Source: Acinetobacter sp. CFCC 10889
GTDB taxonomy: Bacteria; Pseudomonadota; Gammaproteobacteria; Pseudomonadales; Moraxellaceae
DNA length: 64,000 bases
Direction: 5' to 3'
Assembly (NCBI RefSeq): GCF_003268395.1
Contig: NZ_LQXQ01000013.1
Location: 29,828-93,827, forward strand
The position numbers and the translations under genes are program-made. Below the pieces are notes generated by a model. The model searched no databases, was not told the origin of the DNA, and saw only the letters and a program-made list of their open reading frames with translations. Each line of letters begins with the position of its first letter. Positions within the stretch are counted from its first letter, which is position 1. Shown here in pieces: positions 45,072-54,977 of the stretch.

Positions 45072-46109
45072 ATGACTTATCAATTTTCTCAAACTTTATT
45101 TGATGCACCGTTGGATATTATTGGTGATATTCATGGTGAAATTGAGGCATTACAAAGTTTAATGCAGCAGCTTGGCTATGATGAACAGGGAAACCATCCA
45201 GAACAACGTAAACTGATTTTTGTCGGTGATCTATGTGATCGTGGACCTGACAGCATTGCTGTCATTCGATTGGTCAAAACCTTGATGGAATATGGCAATG
45301 CCCAATGTATTTTGGGTAATCATGAATTAAATTTGCTGATTGATTCCAAACGTGAAGGTAATGGTTGGTTTTTTGGCTCGCCCCATGAAGATGATCAAAA
45401 GCCCTTTCATTCTCAGGCTGCGTCTATAAATGATCAGCAGTGGATTTTAAATTTTTTAAGTGATTTACCGTTGGTTTTGCAGTCCTCAAAGTTAAGGATT
45501 GTGCATGCGTGTTGGCATCAGGAAGCCATCGACATGCTGAAAACTGTACAAATGGACACTTTAAAAGAAATTTATGATTATTTTGTCCAACATACAGAAA
45601 TGTTCATTCAACAATCAGGCATTGCGGAATATGCAGAGCTTGAAATGCAAAGTTATACAGCTCAACTCAGAGACCCAAGCACCCGACCACCGTTCCTGAA
45701 AAATTTGGCACAAGGAGATCTACTCGAGCAAATGCAAAACCCAGTCAAAGTTTTGACCTCAGGCGCTGAAGTTTTGGCACAGCATCCTTTTTATGCAGGT
45801 GGAAAATGGCGTATGTTGGATCGGTTGGCATGGTGGGAGCATTATGCAGATGATGTCCCTGTGGTGATTGGACACTATTGGCGTAATTTTAAATCGAGTG
45901 CTGAAAAACAAGGACTGTTTAAACAGATTAAACCCTTGGCTTGGTTTGGCTTAAAGCACAATGTTTTTTGCGTGGATTATTCTGTAGGTAAACGTTATTT
46001 AGATCGCCATCAGCAACGCCCTTTTACAGATCGGCTTGCAGCTTTACGTTTTCCTGAAAATACTGTGATTTTTGAGAATGGTGACATGAAAAACATAAAC
46101 CGAGCTTAA
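45072..46109 (+). CDS. PPP-family metallophosphoesterase
   Basis: 345 residues; AAGGA lies five bases before the ATG at 45072 (an ATG one codon upstream is also possible). All metal-binding motifs of calcineurin-like PPP phosphatases are present: DIIGDIHGEIEAL (GDxHG), FVGDLCDRGPDS (GDxxDRGP), CILGNHELNLL (GNHE), with later His residues in IVHACWH and VVIGHYW. The substrate may be a phosphoprotein or a diadenosine-type nucleotide; sequence alone does not decide. Last intact gene of the cluster. Confidence 0.82.
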   Translation: MTYQFSQTLFDAPLDIIGDIHGEIEALQSLMQQLGYDEQGNHPEQRKLIFVGDLCDRGPDSIAVIRLVKTLMEYGNAQCILGNHELNLLIDSKREGNGWFFGSPHEDDQKPFHSQAASINDQQWILNFLSDLPLVLQSSKLRIVHACWHQEAIDMLKTVQMDTLKEIYDYFVQHTEMFIQQSGIAEYAELEMQSYTAQLRDPSTRPPFLKNLAQGDLLEQMQNPVKVLTSGAEVLAQHPFYAGGKWRMLDRLAWWEHYADDVPVVIGHYWRNFKSSAEKQGLFKQIKPLAWFGLKHNVFCVDYSVGKRYLDRHQQRPFTDRLAALRFPENTVIFENGDMKNINRA

Positions 46110-46226
46110 TTCACTGTTTTATCATGGATATAAGTAAGCTCGTAATTACACAAGTTAGAAACATAATATTGCATTTAAAAGCAAAAACTCCAATACTCAT
46201 TATACTTTTACTTTGAATACAATAAT

Positions 46227-46517
46227 ATGCGCACACTTGTACTCAGCACTACTGGTCATCCAGAAGAAAATTTAGAATCCGCTCGTTACTTTATTCAGAA
46301 TAAAAGTAATATATCCTAACTTTCTCAACTACTTCCAAAAGTGTTGCACTTCGTTGTTGAATCTGCGTTATCAACACGATTTAACTCTGTTATATCGTTA
46401 TGCTGCATTAAGTTCACAAACCACACATACATCTGCTGAATGTATTGGAGCTTGTCAGTACTTTGCTCATGTAGTCACCAATGTTTTACAGGGGCAAACC
46501 AAAGATCATCAGGTGTA
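46227..46517 (+). pseudogene. Relic of an ADP-ribosylglycohydrolase (DraG family)
   Basis: No full frame remains. In one frame, up to the TAA at 46515-46517, the DNA reads NYFQKCCTSLL, RYAALSSQTTHTSAECIGAC, QYFAHVVTNVLQG; the LSSxTTHxxxECxxAC signature is typical of DraG-like hydrolases that remove ADP-ribose. A short frame from ATG 46227 (MRTLVLSTTGHPEEN) runs up to it but its family is unclear. The rest of the enzyme is missing on both sides. It fits the adjoining macro-like and phosphoesterase genes. Confidence 0.6.
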
Positions 46518-46540
46518 ATCCTTAATTACAACAAAGCCGT

Positions 46541-46573
46541 TATAGACTAACAAATCTATTTTGTTAGTCTATA
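46541..46573. terminator. Perfect 14-bp inverted repeat between convergent units
   Basis: TATAGACTAACAAA pairs with TTTGTTAGTCTATA around a TCTAT loop. It lies between the ADP-ribosylglycohydrolase relic and the stop codon of the Hsp70-like gene. It is AT-rich with no long T-run, so it may be a weak terminator, an RNA-stability element, or the trace of a small transposon end. Confidence 0.5.
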
Positions 46574-46582
46574 GCCCAATAT

Positions 46583-49317
46583 TTATTTCAATTGAATCAT
46601 TTGACGATGTGTCACTTGATCGATTTTATCTATAGCTTCAGCAAGTCCAATTTCAATGCTATCTGGTGTCATAATTCGAGCAAATACCTTCTTGCCCTTT
46701 ACCTCACCACCAGAAAACTCAATGTCGTGTTCAACCAGACCAAACGTACCACGCTCAATCCCCAACAAAGCTTGAGATTGTGTTGTATAGAGCAAAGGAA
46801 ATACACCTGCACGTATAGCACCTAATTCCTGCCACTGCTCATAATCATCACCTATTTTAATCGCAGCAGTGAATAAGCCTCTACGATGCGTTCCTATGTA
46901 AAATTGGAATGGACTATCTGCATTATTTTTTTGAGCATGATTAATCACTTTGAGTGTTTCACCAGGAGAGACTCGTAATAGCCCCAATGCAACTCCAGTC
47001 TTTGTAGTTGGTCTAAACGGATTTGTTTCATCTGTCTGTAATGGCAAGTGCACTTCAAAAGTTGGAATATTATCCCAAAATATTTCGAGTAAATCTTGTT
47101 GAAACAACTCTTTTAAAGTTTGACCTTCATCATCTTCTTCTAAGCATCCCAACAGTCCCAAAACAATTCTTGAACGACTTGAATTACCAGCCAATAAAAT
47201 ATGAATTTCTTCGGGTAAATACTTTAGATGATTCTCAAATGAAGATTTCAATGCTGTAAAGAACCCTATTAGCCCTTGACGAATCCGAGTAATTAACCAC
47301 TCAATTAACTCTCTCTGAGGAACCTGAATTTCACATTCTACTCTTTGCCCATGGCGGTCTAATAATGTAAGATTTAGAATACCTTCATGATCTTGATTAA
47401 TTTTACCTTTTTCCCAAAGTGGTCGTAATCGAGACATTAATATTGTTGTATTTGTAAAAGCCGCTTGTGTTTTTGCAATTAAACGTTCCGAACCTATGAA
47501 AGGATCTGCATCAATAGGTTGCGTAAAACTAATTTCCTTTTCACGACATTGATTTTGATTATATTGAAAGACTTTATAGGCTAAATTTTCTAATAAATTT
47601 TCACCACCTAAATACTTATCACCTGCTGAACCAAAATGCTCAATAACATCATCAACACCTTCATCCTCCAGCTCTTCATCAGTCGCTAAACGATAAATTC
47701 CGTAATCAAAATCAGTGGTTCCACCACCAAAATCAAAAACAGCATAAGGTGTACCATTTTCAGTAGGTTCTATGTCTAAAGCATTTAATGCAGATGCAGC
47801 AAATGCAGCAGGTTCTGAAGCAAGTTCTTGTACAGAAAATTCATTAAAACGTTCTGAATATATTAAACTTTCAGGAAAACTTCTGATTAAACTCTTCGAA
47901 AAGAGGCAAGAATTTTTTCTTTTACTTCATTAGGATACGCAACTGGGAAAGTCATATAGTATCTCAGATAGATACCACGCTCTCGCCAATTTATATTCAT
48001 CCCTAAAAACCAAGCATATAATTCAATAGGATCTAACTGAGGATAATCTTTTTGGATATTAAGTGATTGCCCTTTAATTGGATTCAGTTCAAATAGCCGT
48101 TTAAATTCGTATTCATGATGATTTTGATCTGTAATTCTAACTTTAGCTTGTTCTGCCTCACGTAATGCCCATTGCTTTAGACGTGCAAAAATACTACTGA
48201 CAATTTTAGGATCACTATCATTTTCTCTAAAGCGGGTACGAGCCTCGTGTGAACAATGTACAGTATTCCAATCGACTAATGGGCGATAGACTTCACTTTC
48301 CCATGCATTTAACACTTCTTGAATATCAAGAAACTCTAAAATAGTTGGATTTTCAAAATCATTATCAGAAATTGTATGTTTTTTAAAATCTTTTTCCTGT
48401 AAACCTATGCGTAACAGCTCATCTTTGCCATTTGAACGGATCGCAACAACTGTGCTACTTGTACCAAAATCAATCGCAACCTTCGCATTTCGAATATCAA
48501 GTTCAGGATTACGAGGGCGAATCGACTCACTTGATTCTATTTTTAAATATTTATCTTGTAGATCCTGATGGGGCATATAAAATTCCCACATCCCCTGATC
48601 AATATCAGTAAAACGTAATTGATCAATTTTAGGTAAGCGAGTAGAAATATAATCTACGTTTTTCCAAACTAGATCTATTGGTGGCTGATAATTTGGATCT
48701 GTTGAAAATTTATTTATATAAAAAATTATAAATTGAACTTGTTTTGTAAAATGTGAATATTCTATTTTGTCACTGACTCCATATTTTGCAATAGACCATT
48801 CATTCTCTGCGCAAATCATGAAAATTTCTAAAAATGATTTTCCAACAAACAACCGATTAACCGCAATAATATACCCTTCCCAATTTGCAACTGCTGGGTC
48901 CGAATAACCTAAATCTATACATCCTGTACGAACAGCCCAACGAGCCTCATTTAAAATATGATTACTATAACCTGATTTTAAAGGAAAATTATCTTTACTA
49001 ACTTTTAATAATTGCTCTTTAGTTGGCAATTCCCAATTTGAAAGATTTGCTGTTCTTATTTGTTTAACTAAATCAATAGCCTTAGAATTATAATAAGGTC
49101 TTCCTTTCGATTCTAAATACTCCCAAATTAGTCCTGTTTTTGTATCTAAAATCAATTTCCCATTTGCTAGATTCCACCAACGATGTTGGTAAAAATATGC
49201 TTCGGCTTTATTTAAGGACTCATCAAATTCAGTTTTTTTTTGCTTTTGATCTTCAATAATTGCCTGTTCTGACAGTCGCTGATGTTTTAACTTTGGAACA
49301 AAAATCATATTACTCAC
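46583..49317 (-). CDS. DUF1566-Hsp70 fusion (DnaK-like ATPase), frameshifted in this sequence
   Basis: About 911 residues once one base is restored. Residues 46-155 resemble DUF1566/Lcl_C (LDTKTGLIWEYLES, NLSNWELPTKEQLLKV). The Hsp70/actin-like ATPase follows with phosphate-1 VAIDFGTSSTVVAIRSNG (about 280), a connect-type SEPAAFAAS, phosphate-2 FDFGGGTTDFD (about 528) and adenosine motif LLAGNSSRSRIVLG. The first frame ends at 47887 after ASFRR; restoring one base near the AAA at 47889-47891 carries it through the 450-base stretch to the C-terminal frame starting at 47437. The GTG start is supported by GGGGGA about seven bases upstream. Last gene of the HerA operon; probably a chaperone-type switch controlled by the GrpE-like protein before it. 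Confidence 0.82.
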
Positions 49318-49337
49318 ACACTTTCCCCCTAAAATAC

Positions 49338-50021
49338 TTAAGCTGTAATCACTAAAGCTGATTTAATTTTTTCACCAGATGCGTTATATAGTCCAGAGAG
49401 CAGTACTAATTTTATTTGACTGCCTGAACCTGAAATTTGATGATGAATGTTATAATCATAGTCAGTATTTAAATCCGGTGTTTTCAACTGAGCTTGCGTA
49501 TTTAATAGGGTTAAGTTATATAAAAAAATTGCATTTTCCAATAACTTGAGTTTCCCTTCTTCAAGTTCTTGCTGCGAACTTTTGCACTGTTCTGCCAACT
49601 TATCCCAAATACGTACAATATTTTGCCACTGAGAACTGGCACTAATAAACGCTAAAATTTTAGTTGCATCATCATATTGCTCAATATTAAAAATGCTTTT
49701 TAATTCAGGAAATTGTACTAAAAAGTCTAAATATCCTTTTTGCTCTTCTAAACTCAATGCCCAAGTTGGTGTGATTTCGATGCTTTTTTCAACTATTTTA
49801 TCTTTATAAATAATTTTTTCGACTGGGACTTTGACTACTTTCTCAACAATTTCTTTTTGTGTAATGATTCCCTGAAGCTGCTGATCCACTTTCTGCGAAG
49901 AGTTCGATATTTGTTCAGCATCTCCAACCCAATGACGTTTGATTGTTTGAATCAGTTTTTTCAGCATGACACTGTCCTCTAATTGCTCTAATAATTTATC
50001 TATATCCATCAATTTAGCCAT
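49338..50021 (-). CDS. GrpE-like nucleotide exchange factor
   Basis: 227 residues. The N-terminal part is helical and charged, with a VEKVVKVPVEKIIYKDKIVE repeat stretch (about 60-80) likely to form a coiled coil. The C-terminal portion ends GSQIKLVLLSGLYNASGEKI then KSALVITA, matching the GrpE beta-domain pattern (G.I..V...G....G..IR.A.V.V). GrpE releases ADP from Hsp70 proteins, and the next gene encodes an Hsp70-like ATPase. The ATG overlaps the preceding stop by one base (TAATG). Identity as GrpE-like rests on this tail and context. Confidence 0.6.
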   Translation of the reverse strand: MAKLMDIDKLLEQLEDSVMLKKLIQTIKRHWVGDAEQISNSSQKVDQQLQGIITQKEIVEKVVKVPVEKIIYKDKIVEKSIEITPTWALSLEEQKGYLDFLVQFPELKSIFNIEQYDDATKILAFISASSQWQNIVRIWDKLAEQCKSSQQELEEGKLKLLENAIFLYNLTLLNTQAQLKTPDLNTDYDYNIHHQISGSGSQIKLVLLSGLYNASGEKIKSALVITA

Positions 50022-50923
50022 TAGTCCAATGCTCCAATAATCGGTTGAAATTCAAGATGAAGATGCAAATCATATTGCTGTTTTAATTGCTGACAAAAAC
50101 CAATAATTTTTTGTTGTTCACTTTTTTCTAATATTAAGAATTGACGCTTTTTTGTCCGAACAGCTGTAATACTTGGATTATGATAAGGTGATGGAACTTG
50201 TGGAACATCTAATAAACCTGCAATGTTAGCTAATTCATCAGGACGAACTGTATTCCAAAAATTTTTAAATATACTTGGTAAGAAACTTAAAAGATTTTCT
50301 AAATTCGGACGTTGTACAGAAGCAAGTTGTTGCTGAATTTGCTGTACTTCTATCTGTAGTTTTTGACGTTCCTGCTGTAATTCAGCAAGTTTGTGAGAAA
50401 AATCAATCTGTATTTGGCTATGATTTTCTTGTTGTTGTGACAGTGCCAATTGCTCTTGTAAATGAATTGCATCAAGCAACTTTTGGTGTTCTTTCCAACT
50501 ATTTTGTAAACTTGTTAATGGTAAAATTCTTTGTCTTATCCAATCTGAATTCAGTGAATCTGGTTGCTTTACATTTAAACTTTTACAAACATAGTCCACT
50601 AGATTATAGAAATTCAAAACTTGAAAATTAGTATTTTTAAAAGCATGTAATTGTATAATTGTTTCATTAAGCCAAGTGGAGTTTGTATATAAAATGCTAA
50701 CTTCCACAGAAGCCAATCCATCATCCAAATTTAAATATTTATTAACTTCATCTAATACAGCTTTTATATTCGACTGATCATTATGATGAATAAATGTGTC
50801 ATCTCCTTTTATTGGTACAATAGACCAATCTATTTGATTCTGGCTTTTATAGACCTGTATTTCATTTTCCAACAAACAAAGACTTAAATTTGTATTTGAC
50901 ACGATTCCCTCAATTTTATACAT
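50021..50923 (-). CDS. Coiled-coil protein of the HerA/Hsp70 operon
   Basis: About 300 residues from the ATG at 50923 (MYKIEGIVSNTN); in-frame upstream starts at 50944 (ATG) and 50974 (TTG) are possible. A beta-rich N-terminal part (about 1-130) is followed by a long Gln/Leu/Glu coiled coil (about 150-215; QERQKLQIEVQQIQQQLASV) and a C-terminal globular part. No enzyme motif recognised. It is coupled to the GrpE-like gene by a one-base overlap. The coiled coil suggests a bridging or scaffold role (inference). Confidence 0.6.
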   Translation of the reverse strand: MYKIEGIVSNTNLSLCLLENEIQVYKSQNQIDWSIVPIKGDDTFIHHNDQSNIKAVLDEVNKYLNLDDGLASVEVSILYTNSTWLNETIIQLHAFKNTNFQVLNFYNLVDYVCKSLNVKQPDSLNSDWIRQRILPLTSLQNSWKEHQKLLDAIHLQEQLALSQQQENHSQIQIDFSHKLAELQQERQKLQIEVQQIQQQLASVQRPNLENLLSFLPSIFKNFWNTVRPDELANIAGLLDVPQVPSPYHNPSITAVRTKKRQFLILEKSEQQKIIGFCQQLKQQYDLHLHLEFQPIIGALD

Positions 50924-50996
50924 ATTACGAAAGTTATAAAGCATATTAACAAGAAATAAGGATGAAAATATCAATATTTTTCATCCTGTTAACCCA

Positions 50997-51728
50997 CTAT
51001 TCTAATTTATGCTTATCAAGTTCTTGATAGATTTCTTCTACTGATTTATCAGGATTTAGATTTTGCTCTGCTTTAACGAGTTCTTTCTCAATGTCATTGT
51101 TTTTATCAGGATTTAACTTGTTACTAAAATATTTCGCTACATCTGAAATATCTTTTATTTTTTCAATAATATTTTGAACACGTGTTTCAGTAAAATAACC
51201 TTCGCCTTTTGATACATTTGGAGCATCTTTTAAAATATGAACCAATAAATCACTACTTCCTTGACCAATTTTTTCCTCTAATCCCCAAGCTTGAACAGTA
51301 ATTCCTGCACTCACTTTTTCACCAAAATTGAATTTTTCTGATTTTTCTGGATCAAGCTTAAAATTACGGAGCGCACTGATATACTCATCATAAGATGAAA
51401 AATCAGCAGGTTTAATGTCAGCCTCATACGCTTGTAAAGCCATGTCACCAATATCTTCTGTTGTTTCATTTTCTTTCAACAAACCTAATACAACCAAAGC
51501 ACTATCAATTACTTTTACAGCTAAACGCAACTGTGGGTGTGGAATCACTACACTTAATGCTGTGAGTATTGCACTCGTCGCTGTTAAAACAGTACCTAAG
51601 TCATTAATTGTTTTACTAAAGGTATCTGTGACATTACCAAAAGTATTAGAAATCGCATTTCCCACTGCACTACATGCAGAAGAAAATGCACTACTTATTG
51701 CACTACCCACTGAGCTCCAAAATCCCAT
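50997..51728 (-). CDS. Small protein with amphipathic/hydrophobic N-terminus
   Basis: 243 residues; GGGGA precedes the ATG. The first 75 residues are Ser/Ala/Gly-rich with spaced aromatics (MGFWSSVGSAISSAFSSACS, then AVGNAISNTFGNVTDTF) and a hydrophobic segment (LTATSAILTALSVVI, VIDSALVVLGLL). The remainder is acidic and helical. This resembles membrane-active or structural tail-type peptides more than an enzyme; a pore-forming effector is one possibility (inference). No family recognised. It lies 14 bases from the ATPase stop. Confidence 0.58.
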   Translation of the reverse strand: MGFWSSVGSAISSAFSSACSAVGNAISNTFGNVTDTFSKTINDLGTVLTATSAILTALSVVIPHPQLRLAVKVIDSALVVLGLLKENETTEDIGDMALQAYEADIKPADFSSYDEYISALRNFKLDPEKSEKFNFGEKVSAGITVQAWGLEEKIGQGSSDLLVHILKDAPNVSKGEGYFTETRVQNIIEKIKDISDVAKYFSNKLNPDKNNDIEKELVKAEQNLNPDKSVEEIYQELDKHKLE

Positions 51729-51742
51729 GTCTATTCCCCTTT

Positions 51743-54700
51743 TTAGATTGAATTTAACTTTTGCAACATTGCTTGAAGAGCCCCTGTAATGAGTCTTCCG
51801 GTATCTTGTCCAAATACCGTATCAGATGTAATTTTTTCATTTAATTTATCATGTTCATACAAACCAAATAAAAATATAAGATATTGTTCTGCCAAATATT
51901 TTTTGGATAACTTATCTTCTATATATGCAATTGGTGCAATATCCAAAAATAGCTGCGCAAGTGCCAATTTAATATCAAACGCTGAATCACTCCACATCTG
52001 ATTCATCTTTTCCATTTCTTTAGATAAACGTTGAGTAATAATTAGCTTATGACCCTGTTCATCATTCTGTGATAAGGCATACCACTTCAACCATAGATTC
52101 AAGACAAAACTACCATCCTGAATAAATTGATTAAATTTTTCAGCTGTAATGTCTGAACCAAATACGCTGGATAATCTCGGGTATAATTGCGCTCTTTGGT
52201 TGAAAATTCTTTGTTGGCTATGGTTTGCAATAACCTGAATATCTAAAGGTTTCGAGTTGGTATTGTGCAACTGACCAACTTGAGTGCGAACCGCTTCATG
52301 CCAACCGGCACTATAAACAACGGCTTCACCCGCTTTGAGCATAGGCAGAAAATTAATTTGCTCTTCGGTTAAACCAACAGTTTCACCTATTGCTTGTCGA
52401 TCATCGGCTGCAAATAAACGGTGAATTATTTTAGTATTGGTATTTTTCAATACTTCTGGCGCCAGCTTATTTGGAATCTGATCTGCAATAATCAGTCCCT
52501 CACCATATTTACGGACTTCAGCAAGTAGATTTGCAAATAGACTCACACCCAACTTTTTAGCACCATCATCATGACCTTGTGGTTTTTCTAATAAACGATG
52601 TGCTTCTTCAATCAATGTTAAATGTTGGAAAGTAGGATCTGAATAATGACGTTGCTTCATTGCTTCAGCTACACGACCGATTAACAATCCCATCATTAAT
52701 GCTTTATCTTGTTCATCTTTCAGTTCATCCAATTCAATCACGACTTTTTGACCGAGTAATTTTGATACATCAATTGAAACACGCGTATTAAGCATTCTGC
52801 CCTTACTCCCAATCGTGAGATTATCCAATCTCGAAATGAGAGAGCCTTCATACTTTTGCTGTAAATCATCACCAAAACCCTTGCTTTTAATCACAATTTT
52901 TAATTGTTCAAGCATTTCAGACATAATCGGAAAAGCTTGTCCTTGACAACTAAATGGATTTTCAAAAAGAAAATTCCTTGATGTGTGAATATCCCAGCCT
53001 TTTGACTCATAACTACGAATAATCGCTTCTTCAATCAAATAAGGCATAGAAGCTTCCATAGGGAATACCGCTGCAAAAGTCGCTTTTAAGGTATCGATAT
53101 GACCAACCAATTGCTCATTTGGTAAAAGTTCAAATGGATTTATACGGAATGGAGAAATCTGTTCATTATTTAAAGTATAAAATTGAATATCTTTATCAAG
53201 CTCATATAAACCTCGATATTCAGTCTTAGCAGGTTCTATCACTAAGAATGGTAATTTCGATTGCAACAAAATCTGTTGGCAAGTCGTTGTCTTACCTGCA
53301 CCAGTAACTCCACTTATAAAAATATGCTGATTAAGCAACTTTTTATCCAATAAGACTTTGCTCTTTTCTAAAGCCCGGCCATTTTGAATAATCCGTCCAA
53401 GCTCAAATGATTCAGAATCCTTAGAATTTAAAGGATTAACCGCAAAATCTACATTTTTTCTTAAACGAATTCCACAAACCTCACGACTTGGTAAACCTGA
53501 CAAAATTGACAGCTCTGATGAATTTAACCAAGTTGCATATGCAGCATATCTCGCTGTAAAAGGTGTACTTTGCAATAACAATGCATCTTTATTAAGATCA
53601 GTTTTTTCCCAATGAATTTTAAATAACTGGTTAATATTTTTCGTTTTCATATCCAGTTTTTGCACTTGTAGTGGGCTAAAAACGGACTGATTACCCTGAA
53701 AAATAGATCTAACAGCTAAAACAAGACTTTCATATGTTCTTTTATTATAAGCGGATAAATATATAGCTGTTTTAAAAAGACCTTTGCTACGCCCTAACTC
53801 AAAACGAATAAGTTGCTTTTCAGTAATATATTTCTCAACACGTTCGATTTTCTTGTCCACTACTTCTGTACTTTCTGTGGAACTTCCACCTTCAGATTTG
53901 GTAGATGAAGACGAATTCCCTTTCGTATCATTCTGACTCACAGATCTACTATCACTTGTTCCTGTAGAGTCTGATGTACCACTACTAGTTCCCTTCGATA
54001 AGCTTTCACCTGCTGTCCAACCTTTGTTCTTACTTTCACTTGTACTCGTCGAACTATTATTCTTAGAGTTGCTAGATGAATCCCCTCCACTCTTTGAGGT
54101 CTGCTCAGTTTTAGAATCATTTACACCTTTCTGCTCTGTAAACGATTTATTTGAACCTGTTTGATCCGTTAAGCCATGACTAATAGAGGTACTAGCACCT
54201 TCGGTCACAGAAGAACCTGTATTTGTACCCAATTGAACCGATTTTTTGATAAAAGGGTGTAAATTCGCAGATAAATTTAAAAGCTCTTCGATTGTTTGGT
54301 TAATTTCATTTAATGTTACTGGTTGTGCGACCAATAATAATTGCCACGTTTCACCAGTTAAACTACGAGCTAAACGATCAATACCTTGATTAATATTAGA
54401 GCCTTTACTTTGAGCCTGTTGATCAACTGTCAAAGATGGAACGCCTGTTAATAATCCAAAATGCTGAGCATTTCTTAAAGGTGATAAAATATGATCTTGT
54501 AAATTTTTAGAAGATACATCTTCTAATAAAATTCCTGAAATATTACCTAATAATTGGCTTTCTAATAATTTTTGCTGATGAAACACATCCCCCTGATCCA
54601 ACAACAAGACTATCCCAATGTAAATCTCAATTCCTGTTTCGGTACCAGATAAATAATAAACCCAATTAAAATGAACATTATTCATACTCGCAATTACGTT

Positions 54701-54937
54701 TTCCAAATCTTGTCTTAAGATAAATTGTTCTTGAGCTGATAATTCTGTAATACGAAAAAATCTTGAATTACTATTATTAATTTCAAATTTTTCATCTAAA
54801 TCTAAAAAATCTATTGTTTGTATACCTTTTTGATTAAGAAAAACAGCCTCTTTAAAGGCATCAATATCAAATATTGATTTTGAGTATTCATCAATTACTA
54901 CTTTTTCCGTTAATAACAAATCCATAACACTTACCAT
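51743..54937 (-). CDS. HerA/FtsK-like ATPase with serine-rich insert
   Basis: 1,064 residues. The N-terminal half is unrecognised and contains a low-complexity Ser/Thr/Gly/Lys stretch at about 240-360. The C-terminal half is a DUF87/HerA-type P-loop ATPase: Walker A IFISGVTGAGKTTTCQQILL (about 541-560), a RecA-like FLVIEPAKTEYRGLYELD, Walker B LTLIEEAHRLLEK, and later GEGLIIADQIPNKLAPEVLK with an arginine-finger-like NTKIIHRLFAADDRQA. Such ATPases form hexamers that pump DNA and occur in several anti-phage systems, but also in conjugation and secretion. The start could be ATG 54937 or 54925. Central gene of the six-gene operon. Confidence 0.78.
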   Translation of the reverse strand: MVSVMDLLLTEKVVIDEYSKSIFDIDAFKEAVFLNQKGIQTIDFLDLDEKFEINNSNSRFFRITELSAQEQFILRQDLENVIASMNNVHFNWVYYLSGTETGIEIYIGIVLLLDQGDVFHQQKLLESQLLGNISGILLEDVSSKNLQDHILSPLRNAQHFGLLTGVPSLTVDQQAQSKGSNINQGIDRLARSLTGETWQLLLVAQPVTLNEINQTIEELLNLSANLHPFIKKSVQLGTNTGSSVTEGASTSISHGLTDQTGSNKSFTEQKGVNDSKTEQTSKSGGDSSSNSKNNSSTSTSESKNKGWTAGESLSKGTSSGTSDSTGTSDSRSVSQNDTKGNSSSSTKSEGGSSTESTEVVDKKIERVEKYITEKQLIRFELGRSKGLFKTAIYLSAYNKRTYESLVLAVRSIFQGNQSVFSPLQVQKLDMKTKNINQLFKIHWEKTDLNKDALLLQSTPFTARYAAYATWLNSSELSILSGLPSREVCGIRLRKNVDFAVNPLNSKDSESFELGRIIQNGRALEKSKVLLDKKLLNQHIFISGVTGAGKTTTCQQILLQSKLPFLVIEPAKTEYRGLYELDKDIQFYTLNNEQISPFRINPFELLPNEQLVGHIDTLKATFAAVFPMEASMPYLIEEAIIRSYESKGWDIHTSRNFLFENPFSCQGQAFPIMSEMLEQLKIVIKSKGFGDDLQQKYEGSLISRLDNLTIGSKGRMLNTRVSIDVSKLLGQKVVIELDELKDEQDKALMMGLLIGRVAEAMKQRHYSDPTFQHLTLIEEAHRLLEKPQGHDDGAKKLGVSLFANLLAEVRKYGEGLIIADQIPNKLAPEVLKNTNTKIIHRLFAADDRQAIGETVGLTEEQINFLPMLKAGEAVVYSAGWHEAVRTQVGQLHNTNSKPLDIQVIANHSQQRIFNQRAQLYPRLSSVFGSDITAEKFNQFIQDGSFVLNLWLKWYALSQNDEQGHKLIITQRLSKEMEKMNQMWSDSAFDIKLALAQLFLDIAPIAYIEDKLSKKYLAEQYLIFLFGLYEHDKLNEKITSDTVFGQDTGRLITGALQAMLQKLNSI

Positions 54938-54977
54938 CCACTCAATTTATTAGTTTTTAAATATATTTTATTATAAA

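Noticed and set aside
53938..54120. Alternate frame inside the HerA-like ATPase gene
   Set aside because: It is a by-product of the serine-rich low-complexity coding stretch.
51743..54937. HerA-like ATPase as a conjugation protein (TraC/VirB4)
   Set aside because: No mating-pair, relaxase or pilus genes are nearby; the context is restriction and defence genes. Not fully excluded.
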